A stretch of DNA of 64,000 nt, taken from JAPPHA01 sp965221575 (GTDB lineage: Bacteria; Pseudomonadota; Alphaproteobacteria; Rhodobacterales; Rhodobacteraceae). Position numbers and translations under genes: made by a program. Shown here one piece after another: positions 1-9,551 of the stretch (positions within the stretch are counted from its first letter, which is position 1; the number at the start of each line of letters is the position of its first letter). The stretch is from positions 1-64,000 of the forward strand of contig CBDCSM010000012.1 of the NCBI GenBank assembly GCA_965221575.1, in the 5' to 3' direction. The notes beneath the pieces were generated by a model. That model did not search any database. It was given only the letters and a program-made list of their open reading frames with translations, and was not told the origin of the DNA.

Positions 1-70
1 ATTTACGGAATCCGTTCTGGAACCCGGACACGCAGCGTCGCGCGGTTAATCCTGACGAAGGAGAGTGATC

Positions 71-2278
71 ATGAGTGATTTTCCGGGAAAAATTGGCCGT
101 ACGATCGGGGAATCGACGCCTTGGTGGCCGAGCCCGCCGGAACGCGACAAGGTCCTGCCAAACATCGTCACGATACTCTTCGATGATACGGGTTGGGCCG
201 ATTTCGGCTGTTACGGCTCGGAGGTCAGCACGCCTAACATTGACTCGCTCGCAGCTGGCGGCCTTCGTTACACCAATTTTCACGTGACACCGTTGTGTTC
301 ACCGACGAGGGCATGCCTCCTGACGGGCCGTAACCACCACAACGTGGGCATGCGGTGCCTTTCCGACACCGACACGGGATTTCCCAACGGCCGCGGCGCC
401 GTCGACAGGAACGTACCACTCCTTCCTGAATTGTTGCGTGAACTCGGTTACGCCACCTACATGGTTGGAAAGTGGCACCTGACGCCATCGGAGGAAATCA
501 CTTCCGCCGGCCCTTATTGCAACTGGCCAGTAAATCGCGGGTTCGATCGCTTTTACGGCTTTCTGGGAGGGTGTACGGATCAATACGCGCCTGAACTCGT
601 CCAGGACAACCACATGGTCGACCCGCCGCTCCGCGCAGGTTACCACCTGTCGGAGGATCTGTGCGACAGGGCGATCAGCTATTTTCGCGACCATGCCAGC
701 ATCCGGAAAGCCGCGCCTTTCTACATGCATTTCTGCTTTGGCGCGACACATGCCCCCATTCAGGTTCACCGCGACTACGTAGACAAGTACGACGGGGTCT
801 TTGACAAGGGTTGGGACCAGGCCCGGGAAGATCGCCTTGCCCGACAGGTTGAACTCGGTCTGGTACCGGAAAACACGAAACTGGTTCCGCGCAATCCGGG
901 AGTCCCGGAATGGTCCAGCCTTTCCGGCGATGAGCGGAGTCTCTTCTCGCGCCTTCAGGCGGCGTATGCAGGCTTTCTGGATCATTCCGACGCGCAGATC
1001 GGACGCCTCATCGGTGAGTTGAAGCGCCTGGATCTCCATGACAACACCATTATCATGGTTTTTTCCGACAATGGCGCCTCCATGGAAGGCGGGCGCACCG
1101 GTGCAGTGGACTGCAATGCGGCCTATTCGGGTGAAGCCGAACCGGTTTCGGAAATGGTCAGGCGTCTTCACGATGTGGGAGGGGCGGCGGGACCGTCCCA
1201 CTACCCTGAAGGCTGGGCCATGGCGGGCAACACGCCTTTTCGACGTTACAAGCAATTTGTGGACCTAGGCGGAGTCCGTTCACCCCTGGTTCTCAGTTGG
1301 CCGATGGGTTTGCGGAACTCGGGAGACGTCCGCCACCAGTTCCTGCACGCGGTCGATGTGGCTCCTACCCTTATGGACCTTACCGGCGAGCGGCATGGTG
1401 CGGCATTCGACGGAGCCAGTTTTCGCGCAACACTGGCGGACCAGGAGGCACCTGCACCGCGCAATGTCCAGCATTGGGAGATGTTTGGCCGCCGTGCCGT
1501 TTTTTGCGATGGGTGGAAGGCCGTGTCCGAACACGAAAAGGGTGACGACTACGCCGCGGACGTCTGGCACCTCTACGATACGCACAGTGATTTCTCGGAA
1601 AGTACCGACGTAGCCGCGCTATTTCCAGACAAGCTGACACAATTGCAGGACATCTGGTGGCAGGAGGCGGAAGCGAACAGTGTCATGCCGCTTGACGACC
1701 GCACCCTTGTGGACATTCTCACCTTCAGGCAACCCAACGGATTGATGGGTGAACGCGAGATAACATTTCATCCGGGGCAGGGGCACATCTCGCATGTGAG
1801 CATGATCACCTCGAGTGAAAGGTCCATGGAAATCACTGCCCATTTCAACGGACCCCTGCAAGGTGAAGAAGGAGTTCTGGTTGCCGCCGGCGACAGGATC
1901 GGCGGCTACTCTCTCTATGTCAAAGATGGAAAGCTGACCTACGAATACATACGGCTCAGGCACCGTAGCCAATTGTCCGGCACGTTGCCCTCGGAAACAC
2001 GTACCTGCAGTCTTGTGAACCGCCTGGACGCCGACAGGCGAATCCACGCGCAGCTGTTCGCCGAAGGCAAACTGGTCGCTGAAGCGGGCGTGGGTGATGC
2101 GTCCCGTCATCTTTCTTTTTGGGGTCTCGACATTGGTCGCGACGCAGCCGTATCCGTCAGCGATGCGTACGATGCGCCCTTCTCATTCCCCCAGGAAAAA
2201 CTCGATCGAATCGAAATGAGGTTTTTCGAGAATCCCGACCCGGAAAATATCGCACGTACGGCAGGACTTGCTGAATAG
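71..2278 (+). CDS. type I sulfatase (arylsulfatase family)
   Basis: Formylglycine-dependent sulfatase that hydrolyses sulfate esters; the substrate cannot be read from sequence. The signature CSPTRACLLTGR begins at Cys76, the residue converted to formylglycine in this family. Metal ligands are visible in LFDDTGW (about residue 38) and SDNG (Asp333-Asn334). The sulfatase domain fills roughly residues 25-520; the last 200 residues form a separate beta-rich region seen in long arylsulfatases. I chose ATG 71 over GTG 65 because AAGGAG lies 7-8 bases before it. No signal peptide is evident, so a cytoplasmic enzyme is likely. No formylglycine-generating enzyme lies in the window. The gene stands alone, followed by a non-coding stretch. 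Confidence 0.93.
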   Translation: MSDFPGKIGRTIGESTPWWPSPPERDKVLPNIVTILFDDTGWADFGCYGSEVSTPNIDSLAAGGLRYTNFHVTPLCSPTRACLLTGRNHHNVGMRCLSDTDTGFPNGRGAVDRNVPLLPELLRELGYATYMVGKWHLTPSEEITSAGPYCNWPVNRGFDRFYGFLGGCTDQYAPELVQDNHMVDPPLRAGYHLSEDLCDRAISYFRDHASIRKAAPFYMHFCFGATHAPIQVHRDYVDKYDGVFDKGWDQAREDRLARQVELGLVPENTKLVPRNPGVPEWSSLSGDERSLFSRLQAAYAGFLDHSDAQIGRLIGELKRLDLHDNTIIMVFSDNGASMEGGRTGAVDCNAAYSGEAEPVSEMVRRLHDVGGAAGPSHYPEGWAMAGNTPFRRYKQFVDLGGVRSPLVLSWPMGLRNSGDVRHQFLHAVDVAPTLMDLTGERHGAAFDGASFRATLADQEAPAPRNVQHWEMFGRRAVFCDGWKAVSEHEKGDDYAADVWHLYDTHSDFSESTDVAALFPDKLTQLQDIWWQEAEANSVMPLDDRTLVDILTFRQPNGLMGEREITFHPGQGHISHVSMITSSERSMEITAHFNGPLQGEEGVLVAAGDRIGGYSLYVKDGKLTYEYIRLRHRSQLSGTLPSETRTCSLVNRLDADRRIHAQLFAEGKLVAEAGVGDASRHLSFWGLDIGRDAAVSVSDAYDAPFSFPQEKLDRIEMRFFENPDPENIARTAGLAE

Positions 2279-2768
2279 ATCGAGTGCCGTCCGCCGTCGA
2301 CGTTGGCGAAGGAGGAGTCTCCAATAGTTGTCCTCTGGCAGAGGCCCAGGTTCAGAGGTCACGACAACAGGTTGTGATCCCGTGCCTGCGTTGGAAGTGA
2401 TTCGATTGCGTGTCGAACTTGCCGACGACCTGGTTCCGCCCGAGGCCGTCAATCTCCAATTGCCGTGATGTACACTCCGTGCAATCGTTCGGCGGTGGAG
2501 TCTTGGACGGCGATCGATTTGGTTTCCGTGAATTCCCGGTGTCAGAGGGCCGAACGTATTGTCGCCACCGCACCTCCGGCCTGAAACTACTTGCAGGCCG
2601 AGGCGATTCCGGATCCTTCCAAGGGTTCATATCCCGAACCCGTGTTCCCACGTCCTCGCGGCCATCCGTAGCCGGTTGCCCGAAGACTCGACCACGCGCC
2701 GCTGCATCCTCACCCCCCTTGCTCTGCGTGACATTCGTCCGGGACCCAACACCGTCCAGCACCGGAAC
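2279..2768. other. intergenic region, no gene recognised
   Basis: Short open frames exist on both strands, but none resembles a known family or has a convincing ribosome-binding site. The stretch separates the sulfatase gene from repeat copy A. Confidence 0.5.
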
Positions 2769-2937
2769 CGTCTACAAGGCATCAGGATGGATCAACATCG
2801 GAACCATACGGGGACGTGGACGTCACCACCGGTACGACAGGTTCGACAAACAGAAAAAGGACATCTGGCTCTGACCTTTCGGAAAAGAAAGCTCAACAAG
2901 TGAAGTTAATCCTACCCCGAACGTTAGCCAGCCTGTG
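2769..2937 (+). repeat. dispersed repeat, copy A
   Basis: About 170 bases similar to 57889-58080. The best block is 2842-2874, where 31 of 33 bases match 57958-57990, including 21 identical bases (2852-2872 against 57971-57991). Similarity continues with gaps on both sides: the CAAGGCATC start at 2775 and CCGAACGTT at 2917 both have partners in copy B. Read in one frame, the core gives VRQTEKGHLAL in both copies. The family is not one I recognise; it may be a mobile or RNA element or a coding relic. Confidence 0.7.
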
Positions 2938-3074
2938 TCCACTGGATCGGGTCTTTGCGGCATTTTAAGATCTTGTATTTTTTGCAAATACTACAGGATT
3001 TGACCCTGCGAATTACCTGCGGTGGGCGATCCGGGTCAGGAACGGAAGCCGGGAATCTACACAGGGCGAGGAGG

Positions 3075-3149
3075 TGGCAGTCCCTACGGGAATCGAACCC
3101 GTCTTTCCAGATTGAAAATCTGGCGTCCTAACCGATAGACGAAGGGACC
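3075..3149 (-). tRNA. tRNA-Glu (anticodon UUC)
   Basis: On the minus strand the sequence folds as a 75-nt cloverleaf. The 7-bp acceptor stem has a G-U first pair. The anticodon stem CCAGA/TCTGG encloses loop TTTTCAA, giving anticodon TTC. The T arm carries GGTTCGATTCC, the discriminator base is G, and the 3' CCA is encoded. The 5' end resembles bacterial tRNA-Glu (CCCTTCGTCTA). Confidence 0.96.
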
Positions 3150-3167
3150 ATCCTGATCGTGGCGAAG

Positions 3168-3196
3168 CTATTATTCGCAGGCAGGTCGTCTGGCAA
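3168..3196 (-). promoter_or_regulatory. probable sigma-70 promoter of tRNA-Glu
   Basis: On the minus strand TTGCCA (3191-3196) and TAATAG (3168-3173) are 17 bases apart. A start near 3161 would leave about a 12-nt leader before the tRNA. The -35 box matches consensus at 5 of 6 bases, the -10 box at 3 of 6. Confidence 0.45.
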
Positions 3197-3258
3197 GCAA
3201 AATTTGAATTCAACACCAGGGCAAAGGCGTGGTCCGGCCAAACCCTGCGCCGGCTCGA

Positions 3259-5022
3259 TCAGCTGTCAGCAAGGGCGGCGTCTTCCACGATCAGCCGCAC
3301 GTTTCGGCCGTTCCAGTCGCTGATCTCCAGACGACCCGCAACGTGGAATATCTTGTCGGAATGATCGAGAAACGCCTGACCCAGCGGCCCGTCGAACGCC
3401 CTGAACGCCATGGCCCTGACCCGTGTGCCCGTGCTCTCACCCTGGAGCGTCATCATGAGATGGTTTCGCGACTGACCCACGGGCTTCAGGTATCTCGCGG
3501 CAACCCTCGGAAATGCCAACCTGGGAGCAGGCGCCGACGGACCGAACGGGCCGGCGGATTCGAGTTGTTCGACGAGATCTATGCTCGCCGCCCCCGGCTC
3601 CATGGCCGCCGTGATCATCAGGTCCGAAGGGCCAACCCGGCCCGCACCCTGCCGCTCCAGCAATTCGCCAAGTCGATCCATGGCAGGAAGCAACTTGTCC
3701 CTGGTAACGTTTAGGCCGACAGCCATCCTGTGTCCGCCGCCACGTACGAGCAGTCCTTCGTTGAGGCAAGTCAGGACGGCGTGGCCGAGATCAATTCCGG
3801 GCACTGATCGCCCCGACCCTCTGCCCGTGTCTCCATCGAATCCGATGACGACCGCCGGTCGATTCGTGGTCGCGGAGAGTCGTCCGGCAGCGAGTCCGAC
3901 TATTCCCGGGTGCCAGCCGTCTGCCGCCGCCCAATAGAGCGGGTTCTCCTGACCTCGGTCGGTTGCGGCGGCAATGGCTTTGTCCGTGATCTCGTCCGTC
4001 AGCTTACGACGCATTTCGTTGAGTGCTTCGAGTTCTTCAGCAATGGTCCGCGCTTCGGCCCGTGTCCTCGCAGACAGTAGTTCCAGCCCGAGACTCGAAC
4101 GCCCGATCCTGCCCGCGGCGTTGATGCGTGGGCCCAGCACATAGCCAAGGAGGTGTGATGTCGGGGGGGAACTGACTTTTGCAACATCTGCAAGTGCCGC
4201 AAGCCCGGCCCGGCGGCGGCGGGCGAGAACCCTGAGGCCCGACCGGACAAAAGCCCGATTGACACCGAGAAGCGGTGAGACATCGGCGATCGTCGCAAGG
4301 GCGACGAGATCCAGCATTTCAAGCAGGTCCGGTCCGGTCGTGGACGATTCTCGCAAGAGGCGATTGGCAGCCACCAGGACCATGAAGACAACCGCCGCCG
4401 CACAGAGATGCTGGAATTCTCCTGACTCGTCCTGGCGATTCGGATTAACGACCGCGGCCGCCGGGGGGAGAACCTCGCCACCGAGGTGGTGATCAATGAC
4501 CAGGACGTCCACCGATCCCGCCGCGGAAATCGCTTCATGCGCATGGGTTCCACAGTCCACGCAAATGATCAGGTCGTGGTCCCTCGCGAGTTCCCGCATG
4601 ATCGCTTGACTTGGGCCAAACCCGTCCCTGGTCCGGTCGGGCACGTGAAAGTCGGGTTCAAGATCGAAGTGCCGGAACCATTCGATCAGTTGAGCCGCCG
4701 ACGCGGCGCCGTCGACATCATAATCCGCGAGAATCGCAACTCTCTGGCGGTTCCTGAGCGCAGCTACCAGTCGTTCCGCGGCGCGGTCGGCGTCCAGCAA
4801 GCGTGACGGATCAGCCAGGAGGTCCCGTATCTTCGGATTTAGGTAGTCGCCGGCGTTTTCCGGAGCTACGCCGGCCAGGGTCAGCACCCTGGCAACCGGT
4901 TCGGGCATGCCCGTCTCCTGGACCATCCGCAACGACATGCGGTCCGCGGCCGGGTCGAGACCGATCCAGCGGCGTCCGGTCAGCGACTGTCCGACCCCCA
5001 GGAAGGCTTCGCCACTAGACAT
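3259..5022 (-). CDS. recJ: single-stranded-DNA-specific exonuclease RecJ
   Basis: 5'-3' single-strand exonuclease of recombination and mismatch repair. The DHH-family motifs are clear: DYDVDG at residues 100-105, CVDCGTH near 157, and the DHH triad at 177-179 in VLVIDHHLGG. The DHHA1 part carries GGGHRMAVG, and a C-terminal OB-like region follows. Length 587 residues is normal. The start ATG 5022 gives a typical N-terminus. It lies 162 bases downstream of glpX in the same direction, the usual alphaproteobacterial order, and tRNA-Glu follows. Confidence 0.96.
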   Translation of the reverse strand: MSSGEAFLGVGQSLTGRRWIGLDPAADRMSLRMVQETGMPEPVARVLTLAGVAPENAGDYLNPKIRDLLADPSRLLDADRAAERLVAALRNRQRVAILADYDVDGAASAAQLIEWFRHFDLEPDFHVPDRTRDGFGPSQAIMRELARDHDLIICVDCGTHAHEAISAAGSVDVLVIDHHLGGEVLPPAAAVVNPNRQDESGEFQHLCAAAVVFMVLVAANRLLRESSTTGPDLLEMLDLVALATIADVSPLLGVNRAFVRSGLRVLARRRRAGLAALADVAKVSSPPTSHLLGYVLGPRINAAGRIGRSSLGLELLSARTRAEARTIAEELEALNEMRRKLTDEITDKAIAAATDRGQENPLYWAAADGWHPGIVGLAAGRLSATTNRPAVVIGFDGDTGRGSGRSVPGIDLGHAVLTCLNEGLLVRGGGHRMAVGLNVTRDKLLPAMDRLGELLERQGAGRVGPSDLMITAAMEPGAASIDLVEQLESAGPFGPSAPAPRLAFPRVAARYLKPVGQSRNHLMMTLQGESTGTRVRAMAFRAFDGPLGQAFLDHSDKIFHVAGRLEISDWNGRNVRLIVEDAALADS

Positions 5023-5184
5023 GTCTGTTGGGTGACGCTTCCCGATCCGGAGCAGGTGCCGGGACGCATCCAGACGTGAATTCCCATCCGCCCATAGGAG
5101 TCTTCGAAATACTAATGTGCACGGGGGCCCCCGCGCGATCCCCGATGGCCGGGAAATGGCCGGGGTTCGCGATTTCCTGAGTGC

Positions 5185-6150
5185 TCAACGCGTTCTTTGC
5201 CGGTAGTGCAGGCGCCGGACGGATCCGGTTTTCGACCGCATCAGGATCGTCTCCGTTTCGAGGTAGTCCCCGTCACGGCGTGCGCCCGCCAAAATGGATC
5301 CGCTGGTAACACCGGTCGCGGAGAATATCACGTCTCCGGCGACCATGTCGTCAAGCGTGTAGACCCGGTCGAGATCCGTGATTCCGGCCCGCGCGGCCCG
5401 CAGTTTCTCGTCGTCGTTTCGGAATACGAGCCGACCGTGGATCTGTCCCCCCATGCACCGGAGCGCTGCGGCGGCGAGAACCCCCTCGGGTGCACCGCCC
5501 TGTCCCATGTACATATCGATTCCCGTCTCTTCGGCTTCGGCGGTGTGAATGACACCGGCAACGTCGCCATCGGTGATCAGGCGAATTGCCGCACCTGTCG
5601 AGCGAACGTCACGAATCAGGTCGACGTGCCGTTCGCGCTCCAACACGCACACGGTGATGTCTACGGTTGAACATCCCTTGGCGGCGGCCAGCGTCCGAAC
5701 TCGATCAGCCGGCGCCATGTCGAGATTGACGATTCCGGGGGCGTAGCCTGGCCCGATCGCGATTTTGTCCATGTAGACATCTGGTGCGTGCAACATCGTG
5801 CCCCGGGGACCCATCGCGATGACGGAAAGGGCGTTGGGCATGTCCTTTGCCGTCAAGGTTGTGCCCTCGAGTGGATCAAGAGCGATGTCGACCTTCGGCC
5901 CTCGCCCCGAGCCGACGCGTTCACCAATGTAAAGCATGGGTGCATGATCGCGTTCGCCTTCCCCGATCACGACGACGCCGTCGATATCAAGCATGTTCAA
6001 CTGAAGGCGCATGGCGTCCACGGCGGCCCTGTCAGCGCCGTCTTCATCGCCCCTGCCGATCAGTTGCGCCGACGCGATGGCCGCCGCCTCGGAGACTCTT
6101 GCGAGGCCAAGCGACAGCATTCGATCGGCAAAGATCTCACGGGTTGTCAT
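5185..6150 (-). CDS. glpX: class II fructose-1,6-bisphosphatase GlpX
   Basis: Hydrolyses fructose-1,6-bisphosphate to fructose-6-phosphate in gluconeogenesis. Family landmarks are EAAAIASAQLIGRGD (residues 21-35), IGEGE (62-66) and LDPLEGTT (91-98), which hold the metal and phosphate sites. Length 321 residues matches the family. It is probably transcribed with recJ. In many alphaproteobacteria homoserine dehydrogenase directly precedes it; here a DUF1697 gene and an XRE regulator lie between. pgi at 24 kb is the next step of the same pathway. Confidence 0.95.
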   Translation of the reverse strand: MTTREIFADRMLSLGLARVSEAAAIASAQLIGRGDEDGADRAAVDAMRLQLNMLDIDGVVVIGEGERDHAPMLYIGERVGSGRGPKVDIALDPLEGTTLTAKDMPNALSVIAMGPRGTMLHAPDVYMDKIAIGPGYAPGIVNLDMAPADRVRTLAAAKGCSTVDITVCVLERERHVDLIRDVRSTGAAIRLITDGDVAGVIHTAEAEETGIDMYMGQGGAPEGVLAAAALRCMGGQIHGRLVFRNDDEKLRAARAGITDLDRVYTLDDMVAGDVIFSATGVTSGSILAGARRDGDYLETETILMRSKTGSVRRLHYRQRTR

Positions 6151-6561
6151 GCTGGATTCCTGCCCACGGCCTGATCACCGCTGTGCCGGGGATGTGAACT
6201 GCGTTTTCGATGTCGGGAGTGTTCGGCCACGACCAATATTTCGCCCGTGAGGTCCGGCTGTCAATGCCGAAGTGATTTCCCACTTTCGATTCCTGGCTAT
6301 GGGCCGGATCTACCGGACTCATTCGCAAGGCAGGCGGCCAAGCTCGAGACCGAGGTGATGATTACAACATGCATGAGTTCGGGCAGGGATAGAGCCGAAA
6401 GCGCGCCGGTGGCGTTGACGCCGACCATGGGAATTGGTCCGAACTTTCGCCAAGTGATCCAGTTCCCTTCACGTGCCTTGCGGGGTACGCGGGCCGTTCC
6501 CTTCGATGGAAGTCAGGATTGCGCTTCCCGAAACTGTGGGGCCTCAGGTCGAGGTGCGCGA
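6151..6561. other. intergenic region between DUF1697 gene and glpX
   Basis: About 410 bases without a credible gene. It must hold the glpX-recJ promoter if these are not read from further upstream, but no good -35/-10 pair stands out. Confidence 0.4.
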
Positions 6562-7098
6562 TCAGAGTTTGGCGACAATCTTTTCGAGGGTGTTCCAGTT
6601 GCGCGCCGTGACGACACCGCCGAACCGTTTTTCCAGGTACGCGTACGAGAGGGTCATCGCCTTGACCCCATCGGGCGTCCAGACATATGCCTCGGTTCCT
6701 TCGATCGCGACGACCTCTGGGCTGTGATCTTCCCCAAGCAACGCGTTGACCACCTCGGGGTCAGGCGTCTTCGAGAGGAAATTTACGAGGTATCGTGAAG
6801 GATCGGAGACGAACTTCCGCAACGGATGACGTTCAAGCGCCCGCCGAACCTGGTTTTCCGTTCGGACAACGCAGGGAACGTCGACGTCGAACTCGTCGCT
6901 GAGCAGTCGCTGCATGGTTCCGGCGATCTCGTCGGGATGGTCCGATTCCGCGGAAAAGATCACGTTCCCGCTTTGCAGGACCGTCGCTACGTCGGAGTAA
7001 CCTTCGGTGGTCAGCTTCGATCTCAACTTTGCCATCGGTACCCTGTTGCGGGTTCCTACGTTGATGCCACGCGGCATGACGAGATAACGCTCGGTCAT
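6562..7098 (-). CDS. DUF1697 family protein
   Basis: Conserved protein of unknown function, 178 residues. The N-terminus shows the family pattern: an RGINVG motif near residue 10, VPMAKLR, then LQSGNVIFSAE near 42. The C-terminal half has TPDPEVVNALLG and a closing ARNWNTLEKI block typical of DUF1697. The frame stays open upstream to 7182, but the domain begins at ATG 7098, which has AGAGGA about 9 bases before it. It sits between an XRE regulator and glpX, all on the minus strand. Confidence 0.87.
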   Translation of the reverse strand: MTERYLVMPRGINVGTRNRVPMAKLRSKLTTEGYSDVATVLQSGNVIFSAESDHPDEIAGTMQRLLSDEFDVDVPCVVRTENQVRRALERHPLRKFVSDPSRYLVNFLSKTPDPEVVNALLGEDHSPEVVAIEGTEAYVWTPDGVKAMTLSYAYLEKRFGGVVTARNWNTLEKIVAKL

Positions 7099-7549
7099 CA
7101 AAACTCGTCCTCTCGGATGCAGGAGTGCGTTGCCTTGTCGTTGGCGATTATGAACTCTCCAGAGATCCCGGTTAGATCGCAAGTGCCCGAGTCCTGAACG
7201 ATCGTCACCGTTACTGCGGCTCCTCGCCTATTCATCAAACCGTGGTGCTGAGCGACGAGCAATCACGATTTTCCGACGACCCTACCGCAAAATGCTCAGG
7301 TGCGCAGGGTTCAGCAGTATTCCGCCGCAAATTGTGAAACACCCTGTCATCCATCTGGTTTCACCCGTCTCTTGGTTTCTCCCGGTGACCCGTACACGGT
7401 GTTTGCGCCTGGTCCAAGTCTGGACAGCTATTCGTGCATTTCCCGGACGGAGACATGTTCATCGACAAGCGTATGAGGAGGCGGTGATTCCGAAAATGCA
7501 TAGTGTCTTTGCGCATGGTCGCGCGGAGTCCGGATCAGTAATCCGAAGT
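7099..7549. other. intergenic region, nothing recognised
   Basis: About 450 bases between the DUF1697 gene and the XRE gene. Frames on both strands lack family resemblance. Confidence 0.4.
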
Positions 7550-7861
7550 TCAGTCGTCTTCGCGGAGTTTTCTCTCGAGTGTTTTCTTTTTCCAGAAATG
7601 CTGGTTCAACAACATCAATGGCTCGGTATTGAGTGCAATCGCGAGCGCGTCCAGCGTCTTGACCGATGGATTGGCCTTGCCGTTTTCGATCTCGGAAATG
7701 AACCCCGTATTGATTTGCGCAAGGTAGGCCAACTCGACCTGTGTCATCTTGAGTCGTTTACGTCGGCGCCGTACGTTTTCTCCCACAATCCGGTTCATCG
7801 TTTCACCACGATCTTGTGCGAAAACGGCTGATGGTTTCGGGTTTTCATTGTCTTCTGACAT
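7550..7861 (-). CDS. XRE-family helix-turn-helix regulator
   Basis: Small DNA-binding protein of 103 residues. A lambda-repressor-like HTH spans residues 26-82: NVRRRRKRLKMTQVELA is helices 1-2, QINTGFISEIENGKANPSV the recognition region, then LDALAIALNTEPLMLL. The basic tail holds KKKTLERKL. There is no sensor domain. ATG 7798 (residue 22), preceded by GGTGA, is an alternative start that keeps the whole HTH. It is codirectional with homoserine dehydrogenase. Its target is unknown. Confidence 0.87.
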   Translation of the reverse strand: MSEDNENPKPSAVFAQDRGETMNRIVGENVRRRRKRLKMTQVELAYLAQINTGFISEIENGKANPSVKTLDALAIALNTEPLMLLNQHFWKKKTLERKLREDD

Positions 7862-8107
7862 CGTCGTTTACGCCATTTGGCCTGAATGGGATCGGTTCAT
7901 TTAAGGGTGATCACCGGGGAAGAACCGGTCTGCAAGAGTGTAATAACGACATGATCCGAGTTTGCAACGCGTTGTCATCGAAAGGCCGGGAACCTTGTCC
8001 GTGACTGCAGACGCAACCGGTTCGAAAACCGCCTAGAACGAGTCGTCAGATCCGCGCGCGAAGTCGACCCATCGCCATCCGACACGTGAAAAGACAGCAA
8101 AGCGCGG

Positions 8108-9394
8108 TCAACCGGACTCGATTCGCAGTGCTACCGGTGGGTCGGTGCAAACCCCTGTATCCGAAATTGCGATCAAGGCCTGGTCGATCGCCGTGCACGC
8201 CACGGGATGGGTGACGATCAGGACCGGTGCACTCAGGTTTCTGTGGCTTTTCTGACGCATCCGGTCGATCGATACGCCGGCGTCCGCGAGCGCCGAGGCG
8301 ACCTTCGCCAGGACGCCCGGCTGGTCGACGAGGGCGAGCCTCAGGTAGAATGCGGAAATCCCCGTGTCAGCGGAAATTGCCGGAGTCGAGAGCGTGGCGC
8401 ACGGCCGACCAAGCGCCGGCCCCGACCCGCCGCGGGCAATGTCGATGATGTCTCCGACGACGGCCGATGCCGTGGGGCCTTCCCCGGCGCCGGCGCCGCG
8501 AAGAACGATCTGGCCGACAGGCTCTCCAGAGACGACGACCATGTTGTCCGCGCCTTCGAGTTGGCCGAGAGGGGATGATGCCGGAACGAGGCAGGGCCGC
8601 ATCGACTGTTGCAGGCCATCGTCGTTCATTTGCGCCAGGCCCAGCAGTTTGACCCTGTATCCGAGTTCGGCAGCGTATTCGATATCGGCGATCGAAACCC
8701 TTTGAATCCCTTCCAGTGTCACGCTGTCAAAGTCGATGCGGGTTCCGAACGCAATTGCCGACAGAATCGAAAGCTTGTGACCGGCATCGATCCCACCGAC
8801 GTCGAGATTGGGATCAGCTTCGAGATACCCGAGGCTGTCAGCTTCTGCGAAGACTTCGTCATACGCGAGTCCTGCCGACTCCATCCGGGTCAGGATGTAG
8901 TTGCAGGTACCGTTCATGACGCCCGCGATCCTGGTGAACCTGTTTCCTGCCAGGGCTTCGGTCAGAACCTTGATGATCGGGATTCCACCCGCGACCGCCG
9001 CCTCGAAACGCAGGCAGACGCCATGAGACTCGGCCAGTTCAGCCAGCAAGTGGCCATGGTGTGCGAGGAGCGCCTTGTTGGCAGTGACAACATGACGTCC
9101 GGCGCCAAGCGCGGCCTGAATCGATGCCCTGGCCGGGCCGTTCTCGCCTCCGATCAGTTCGACGAAGATGTCGATGTCGTCCCTGCTTGCAAGGCTGACC
9201 GGATCGTCTTCCCATTCGATTGAACCGAGATCAATACCCCGGTCCTTGTGACGGGATCTTGCGGAGACCGCGGCAACCCGGATCTCTTTTCCGCATCTCT
9301 CTTTGAGCAGGGATCGATGCTCGGACAAATTGCGAAGGACCCCGGTACCAACCGTACCAAGTCCCGCGAGGCCAATTCGGAGCGTGTTTTCCAT
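8108..9394 (-). CDS. hom: homoserine dehydrogenase
   Basis: NAD(P)H-dependent reduction of aspartate semialdehyde to homoserine, the branch point to threonine and methionine. The Rossmann motif GLGTVG lies at residues 11-16. The family block GGIPIIKVLTEALAGN precedes NGTCNYILTRM, and the catalytic core continues through YLEADPNLDVGGIDAGHKL. A C-terminal ACT domain (ALVDQPGVLAKVASALADAG) suggests threonine feedback control. I chose ATG 9394, which places the Rossmann fold at the N-terminus; the frame opens with GTG 9427. thrC, the end of the pathway, is at 39.7 kb. Confidence 0.95.
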   Translation of the reverse strand: MENTLRIGLAGLGTVGTGVLRNLSEHRSLLKERCGKEIRVAAVSARSRHKDRGIDLGSIEWEDDPVSLASRDDIDIFVELIGGENGPARASIQAALGAGRHVVTANKALLAHHGHLLAELAESHGVCLRFEAAVAGGIPIIKVLTEALAGNRFTRIAGVMNGTCNYILTRMESAGLAYDEVFAEADSLGYLEADPNLDVGGIDAGHKLSILSAIAFGTRIDFDSVTLEGIQRVSIADIEYAAELGYRVKLLGLAQMNDDGLQQSMRPCLVPASSPLGQLEGADNMVVVSGEPVGQIVLRGAGAGEGPTASAVVGDIIDIARGGSGPALGRPCATLSTPAISADTGISAFYLRLALVDQPGVLAKVASALADAGVSIDRMRQKSHRNLSAPVLIVTHPVACTAIDQALIAISDTGVCTDPPVALRIESG

Positions 9395-9551
9395 CTGCCT
9401 GCCGTCCCGTGAATCAGACCGCGACACTTAGCGGATGGATTACGTCGCGGCAATGATCAGGATTTTTCGCGCGCACCTGGGGAGCGTCACCCGATTGACA
9501 GCTGCCTCGGCCATAAGTTCGTTCGCGATAATCGACCGACAGAAGGAGCCG

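Noticed and set aside
2410..2903. Two overlapping plus-strand frames of 110-150 codons
   Set aside because: No family resemblance or ribosome-binding site; the right end is explained by repeat copy A.
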